Below the pieces are notes generated by a model. The model did no database searches. It was not told where the DNA came from and worked only from the letters and a program-made list of their open reading frames with translations. Positions 58,961-64,000 of a stretch of 64,000 nt of DNA are shown one piece after another. The DNA comes from Hedera helix. Taxonomy: Eukaryota; Streptophyta; Magnoliopsida; Apiales; Araliaceae. The position numbers and the translations under genes are program-made. The number at the start of each line of letters is the position of its first letter. Positions within the stretch are counted from its first letter, which is position 1. Where the stretch lies: assembly GCA_947179155.2 (NCBI GenBank), contig OX359266.1:44566039-44630038 (forward strand), written 5' to 3'.

Positions 58961-59773
58961 ACTCTTGGTGTTCTATGGGAGTCATTTGGTATGAGACTTT
59001 GAAAATGGGTTTAGTGTCGGGTTCAAGATCGATACAGAATTCAATTTCTCGGTTTGGGGATAAGCCAGGAAGTTCCTCAGGAAAAACGTCAGGAACTCAT
59101 TAACAATAGGAATATCATTCAAGTTTGACGTGTTTTTGTTCAAATCAATGACATGGGCTAAAAAGGCTTGACATCCGTTTTTCAATAAACGAATGACTTT
59201 ATGGCTAGAAATAATAGTTATAGATTTCAATGGTTTAGTTGCTTGAATTTGCATGACAGGTTGATTAGGAATATGAAAACTAATAATCTTATGAAAACAA
59301 TCAATTTTAGCATGATGGGTAGTCAACCAATCAATTCCTAAAATCACATCAAATTCATGCATCTCCAAAGAAATAAGGTCAACAGGTAATGTGAGGTTGT
59401 TGATTTAAACTAGGCAAGATTTATAGATAGTAAATGTAATAGGTATTTCTCCCAATGAGATTTCAACTGATAAGACAAGATTTAAGTTTTCAATAGGCAA
59501 ATTTAAACGTTGAGTACATATAGGTGAGATAAAAGAGTGGATAGAGTCAATATCTAACATGGCATAGACTTCTCGAGAATTGATGAATAGCTTACCGGTC
59601 ATCACCTCATTCGATTTCTTGATCATCAAGGCTGTCATCATCAAATCGAGTCCCATATACTTCATCCGGATCTTCACGTATTTCAACCATGGGGATACCA
59701 CGAAATAGTTCTCTAACGAACTGTTTCTCAGATTCTTCAACTTCATCAGTAGTAGCGTACCAATGATTTCCAT
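58961..59773 (-). pseudogene. Element B protease region and RT start, broken
   Basis: The frame 59405-59773 reads VMTGKLFINSREVYAML then DIDSIHSFISP where a retropepsin has D-T/S-G, so the active-site triad is altered. A TAA at 59405-59407 interrupts it. The next frame (58982-59368) continues with EMHEFDVILGIDWL, the C-terminal protease block, and on to the PR-RT linker in a shifted frame (near 59050 a frame change is needed). At about 58950-58965 the RT N-terminal piece (ELKV..LL..) is joined directly to the pre-RNase H segment, so about 250 RT residues are deleted. Confidence 0.85.
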
Positions 59774-60215
59774 TAAAATAGTATTTTCGATAGACTACAG
59801 TTTCCACGATAGTGACTAACTTAACCTGAATTCCTCTAAATTGTAACGCCCAAAAGTATAGATACATCATTTTTAAATAATCTTGAAAATCATAGCTCGA
59901 ACACCATAAATCCCAAAGACTTATATGAAACGTCCATATATTCTGATCCTTTGTTATCGAGCATAACCAGGTGATGATATGTTTCCAACAGTCGAGCAAA
60001 TTAAAGGCAACAATTTCCGCAAGTTCCGGATATCCTTTAAAGAACGAATTTGGAAGAACGACGGTAGAACTTTCACCTTCTTCTTCTTTAGATCGGATAC
60101 AAATAATTTTTGCTTTAGGCAAATTATTCAACTCTGAGTTTGTAGAAGAATTGTTTGTGGCCTCTACATTCACTTCAGGTACTCCGTGGTTAACCTCCTG
60201 ATTTCCAGATGCCAT
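59607..60215 (-). CDS. Element B first ORF, 202 codons, origin unknown
   Basis: Starts MASGNQEV at 60215, about 185 bp inside the PBS, where gag should begin. The sequence does not show the capsid homology or CCHC knuckle expected of Tekay gag. It has an acidic N-terminal part (KEEEGESS), a Trp/Tyr-rich middle (WTFHISLWDLWCSSYDFQDY) and an acidic end (EDPDEVYGTRFDDDSLDDQE). The protease frame overlaps its 3' part in another frame. It may be a scrambled or foreign segment fused to the true gag start. I do not recognise it; expression is unproven. Confidence 0.4.
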   Translation of the reverse strand: MASGNQEVNHGVPEVNVEATNNSSTNSELNNLPKAKIICIRSKEEEGESSTVVLPNSFFKGYPELAEIVAFNLLDCWKHIITWLCSITKDQNIWTFHISLWDLWCSSYDFQDYLKMMYLYFWALQFRGIQVKLVTIVETVVYRKYYFNGNHWYATTDEVEESEKQFVRELFRGIPMVEIREDPDEVYGTRFDDDSLDDQEIE

Positions 60216-60400
60216 ACTTATCTGTGGTCACAAAATAGATGTTAGTTCAAATAAACTGACTCATCACTTCATGTCCCTATATTCAAATCAACTCATTAGA
60301 TAATAAAATCTAATTTAGGTGGGACACGCTAGTGACTAATTATATTCGCCTCTCCCCTCCTAGTTCTACCCCAGATCTCCATTAAAGACCATATCCCTAA

Positions 60401-60412
60401 GCTCTGATGCCA
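60401..60412 (-). other. Primer-binding site of element B
   Basis: The minus strand reads TGGCATCAGAGC two bases inside the 5' LTR, identical to element A. Confidence 0.88.
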
Positions 60413-60414
60413 AC

Positions 60415-62805
60415 TGTGACACCCCCAAATCTAGGCCCACACAGCCCAAACTTGAGTCGTCAAAAGACTACAACAAAATTATTACAACAAAGCACAACGT
60501 ACAACAATACAGTGTATAATAATAATACACAACTAAGTCTTCACTATTATTGTCACATTATTTTACAACACGTGAAGACTATGATAGCTATTCCTCGGAC
60601 TCTCACTCCATCCCCCGGCTAGACCCCGTTACGTTTTCATCTCCTGTTGAAAAACAATGGAACAAAAGAAAGGGTGAGCTCAAATAGCCCAGTAAGAAAT
60701 ATCATGACTAAGATAATGACGAATAAATTATCATTAGCCTTCAACAGTTGAGTTCTTGATAGAATACAATAGACTACAAGGTTTATATCAAAAATTGTAG
60801 TTAAATTCTTAAACAACGTTCAGATCAATAATAGCAGCGGAATGAGCAATCTATTAGAAGAATAATGCAGACCATAATGTCCACTCGCTTCTCTTTTTAG
60901 TAAAAACATCATCAACTTTTATCATCTGAAATACCATTAGTCATGATAATAAAAATTCACAGTTCCTGGTCATAATCATGCAAATCAACAGTTCATCTTT
61001 GCACTACGGGCCAAAGATATTCAATAAAGCACCAACGGTCATGATTATACCAGATTCAGCCTTTGGTCATAATCATACCAACCAACAGTTCATCTTTGCA
61101 CTACGGGCCAAAGAGAACATTCACCACGTGCCATAAAAGACACCGAACAGATGTATCGCCTTTAACCTAGTATATCGCCTTTAACCTATCATCTGTTCAA
61201 CAATTATATCACATCTGTGCCCCCGGCCACAGATATTCACAACAACTTGATTCTTGATGATTAATACAAATAACAGTGATACAAATGATGAACAGAAGAA
61301 CAGGATAAACAATAAGTATCGGAAGTTTACTTTGTGCAGATTCAAATAATGTCCAAATTGCCAACATGATGTGGAGTGAAATTTAAAAATGATATTCAAT
61401 ATCCACAGTTCAGAATAACGATTACAGTTCAATAGAAATGTTCAGAAAATAGGAAGGTTCAGTTGAACTAATGAAATTCAACTATTATGGAACATATAAT
61501 ATTTTCAGGAATTATAGAAGCAATAGTTCCATAATAAGTTTCGATTTAGGTGTATGGAAGAAAATAATATCCCTTACCGTAGCAGGTTTGATTAACAAAA
61601 GGTGAAGGGAATTAATATCCCTCACCATAGTAAGTTTGAATAATGGAAGATGAAAAAGATGGTATCCCTTATGAGTATAAAGGAAAATGATATCACTTAC
61701 GAATATGGAATAAAAGTGTCATGTGATAATTCGTGTAGACAAATTATTTCCACACGAGACAAATAAAAAGGGTTATTCACCAACAGGCGATAATCCGCAC
61801 CGTAAGGTTATTCCCATCAATTTGAATACGAATAGTTATTCACCAAACAGGCGTAATCCGCACCGTAAGGTTATTCCCACAATTTAATAGAATTTGAACA
61901 CGAAGAGTTATTCACCAAACAGGCGATAATCCGCACCGTAAGGTTATTCTCAAAGATTAATAAAGAATGAATACAAAAGGTTATTCACCAACAGGCGGTA
62001 AACCGCGCCGTAAGGTTATTCCCACAATTTAATACATGGAAATAAATGGCACAAAAAAGAAACGATATTATTCTCGAGAATCAAAGAATGATAATCCCTT
62101 CAAGTAAGAAAGAAAATAATATCCATTTATGATGATGAAAAGAGTGATACCCCTTACCTTAACACGTGACTGGATATTGATTTAAATGTGGTTGATCAAC
62201 CTATATATATTTTTAATAAAATTAGTAATTACCACATATAAATTTCAAAGTGTATGATAACTCGTATAATATGAACTATCAAAATTATATATATTTAACA
62301 TAATTTTTGTAGTATAATATAACTACTTTAACATAGTTTTTAAAATAATATTCCAAAATAAATCTTCCAAAGAAAGCTTTTAAAAACGAATCTTCTCACA
62401 GAAGAGTCTTCTAAAGGAAGATTTGTGAATACCGTGAAAAATAGGAATTTATAAAATTACTACTCTTTAATAAAAGACTTACTTGAAAATTTTCTGCACT
62501 CCTTTTGGCTTTCAAACTCTCAAAATAACCTTACTATTCTCAGAGAAAACTCATAAAATTCTTATAGAAAAATTTTATGTTTTAGGTGTGATTTTTCTAT
62601 TCAGCTGAGCAAGCTATTTATAGGAGAAAAGAAGTTACTATGCGGTAGGTGAGCAGCACGCCAGTGCTGAATTGCAGTAGCAGCCGTCTGGCTGCTTTTC
62701 TCCTTCTCACCAACCCACCCAGCAAGCAATTCTCACATTTCATTTTTCATGTGGGTCCCACAGAGGGCCCACATGTTTTTACTATTCCAAATAGTAATTA
62801 AATAA

Positions 62806-62868
<63 letters not shown>

Positions 62869-63618
62869 TTCCTACATGTCCTGCATATAAAATAATGCTA
62901 CGACAATAATTCAACAATAATTTAATAAACACGTGACAGATTATTATTAATTTAATAATATAAATTACTGTGTATTTGCTACTGTGACAATTATTTTGTT
63001 CAATAATTTTAAAGACAGTGCACCAACAATTATTGACTCAATGATATGAAATACAGTGTAATGACAATTATTGAATCAATAATGCAAAATACTGTGTAAC
63101 AACAATTATTGAATTGATAACATAAAATATTATGAAATGACAATTATTGATGAAATGATGTGCAACAGTTACGGTATCAATTATCAGATCAATAATGCAA
63201 ATACTGTGTAATAACCAATTTATCAATTCAATAATATAAACACCGCACAATACCTTGTGCTACTATAGAATACCGCGTGCTACAGTAAAATACCATAATT
63301 TACCGTATGCTACTATTCTTTTATCACCGGTATTTTAACAGTTAACACCGTTGACTATTTTTATTTAAAAAGGTTACTTCTGTCGTTTTCTATATCCGAC
63401 AATTATTCCGTTGTGGGCTCCACCAAAAATTAGTTATTTCGGCGCCGTCGTACGGCCCGAATATTCCCCGACAAAACGAATATTATCCGACAAAATAGAA
63501 TTTGCACATAACATCCTTAACTTTAAACTTTATCGATTTAACCACTTACTGTTTCAGGAAAAAAAAAATATATGAAGAAAAATTAAATTTTATATTTCAT
63601 AAAATTCGGGGTCTTACA
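60415..63618 (-). repeat. 5' LTR of element B (3204 bp)
   Basis: Matches 53689-56888 at an offset of about 6726. Starts TGTGACACCCCCAAATCTAG and ends CGGGGTCTTACA. The same four-copy GTTATTCACC array lies at about 61772-62030. The TA microsatellite (62813-62864) differs in length from its partner. Confidence 0.95.
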
Positions 63619-64000
63619 GGTTAAATTAACAAAATTGAAAGTTAAGGATGTTATGTGTAAATTTTATTTTGTCGGACAATATTCGTTTTGTCGGGGAATA
63701 TTCGGGCCATACGACGGCGCCGAAATAACTAATTATTGGTGGACCCCACAACGGAATATTTGTCGGATATAGAAAACGACAGAAGTAACCTTTTTAAATA
63801 AAAATAGTCAACGGTGTTAACTGTTAAAATACCGGTGATAAAAGAATAGTAGCATACGGTAATTTATGGTATTTTCTGTAGCACACGGTACTCTACAGTA
63901 GCACGCGGTATTGCACAGTGTCTCATACTATTGTTCTGATAATTGACATCGTAACTGTTACGCATCATTTCATCAATAATTGTCACTGCATAATATTTTA
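63619..64000 (+). repeat. Continuation of the element A 3' LTR
   Basis: Starts with the second GGTTA copy and matches 50651-51031 of the 5' LTR apparently without change. It runs off the window, so the element A end and its TSD are not visible. Confidence 0.95.

Larger units (their letters stand above)
53689..63618 (-). mobile_element. Tekay/Del-like chromovirus element B (9930 bp), nested in inverted orientation in the 3' LTR of A
   Basis: LTRs 53689-56888 (3200 bp) and 60415-63618 (3204 bp), interior 56889-60414, TSD GGTTA on both sides. PBS (60401-60412) and polypurine tract (minus-strand GGAGGGGAGG at about 56890-56901) give minus orientation. By eye the LTRs differ at about eight substitutions plus TA/T-run length changes, roughly 0.25%. 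The interior has RNase H, integrase and a chromodomain-like tail, but RT is deleted, the protease is stop-interrupted and the first ORF lacks a gag knuckle. It is thus non-autonomous yet recently inserted. Confidence 0.96.
50578..64000 (+). mobile_element. Tekay/Del-like element A: LTRs with a 282-bp interior (LARD-like), split by element B
   Basis: 5' LTR 50578-53328 (2751 bp, TGTAAGACCC..GGGCGTCACA), interior 53329-53610, 3' LTR from 53611, interrupted at 53688/53689 by element B and resuming at 63619 to the window end. PBS TGGCATCAGAGC at 53331-53342 and polypurine tract AAGGAGGGGAGG before 53611 give plus orientation. The two visible 3' LTR parts match the 5' LTR with one difference in about 460 bp. 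All pol domains are missing; only a 28-codon frame remains. The element is therefore recent and non-autonomous. Its own right TSD lies outside the window. Confidence 0.95.

Overview
This window reads as low-gene-density, AT-rich nuclear DNA of a flowering plant, probably a eudicot. The evidence is introns with GT..AG borders, a CYP79 cytochrome P450, a CC-type (ROXY) glutaredoxin, a type-II prohibitin, FAR1/FHY3-like sequence, and several plant-specific Ty3/gypsy lineages (Tat, Athila, Tekay/Del). I cannot name the species. No rRNA, tRNA, CRISPR array or bacterial-type operon was recognised.

Layout. 1-11318: a decayed Tat-lineage Ty3/gypsy element on the minus strand, split by a complete and very young Athila-like non-autonomous element (3230-9097; two 1658-bp LTRs; TSD CTATC). 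11319-18417: intergenic DNA with hAT-like, CACTA-like and foldback MITEs. 18522-20646: a two-exon CYP79 gene with an in-frame TGA near the end of exon 1, so probably a pseudogene or null allele. 20647-31183: LINE remnant, a FAR1/MULE-like pseudogene split by a Tekay-family solo LTR, a 398-bp tandem duplication carrying a Stowaway MITE, and a second solo LTR (29409-31178; TSD TAAAC). 31184-37648: more MITEs, including two hAT-like elements and a large foldback. 37649-38062: intact single-exon CC-type glutaredoxin (minus). 38063-44238: LINE RNase-H remnant, a GC-rich island with a perfect hairpin, AT-rich foldbacks, and a Pack-MULE-like unit carrying a coding-like stretch. 44298-48990: intact prohibitin gene (minus; five coding exons plus an untranslated first exon). 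50578-64000: two nested Tekay/Del chromovirus elements of one family. Element A is reduced to LTRs plus 282 internal bp. Element B is inserted in inverted orientation into the 3' LTR of A, has a 5-bp TSD, and lacks its reverse transcriptase core.

Only two genes look intact: the glutaredoxin, likely a redox co-regulator acting with TGA bZIP factors, and the mitochondrial prohibitin. The CYP79 would catalyse amino acid to aldoxime conversion if functional. Nothing indicates that these three genes work together. The dominant biology is transposon turnover: nested insertion, internal deletion, solo-LTR formation and MITE insertion, including a Stowaway MITE in a prohibitin intron. I found no convincing new biochemical system. 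The most unusual items are the Tekay A/B pair of defective but recently mobile elements, the SR-like repeat array in the Tat gag, the GC-palindrome cluster in the Athila LTR, and the Pack-MULE-like unit.
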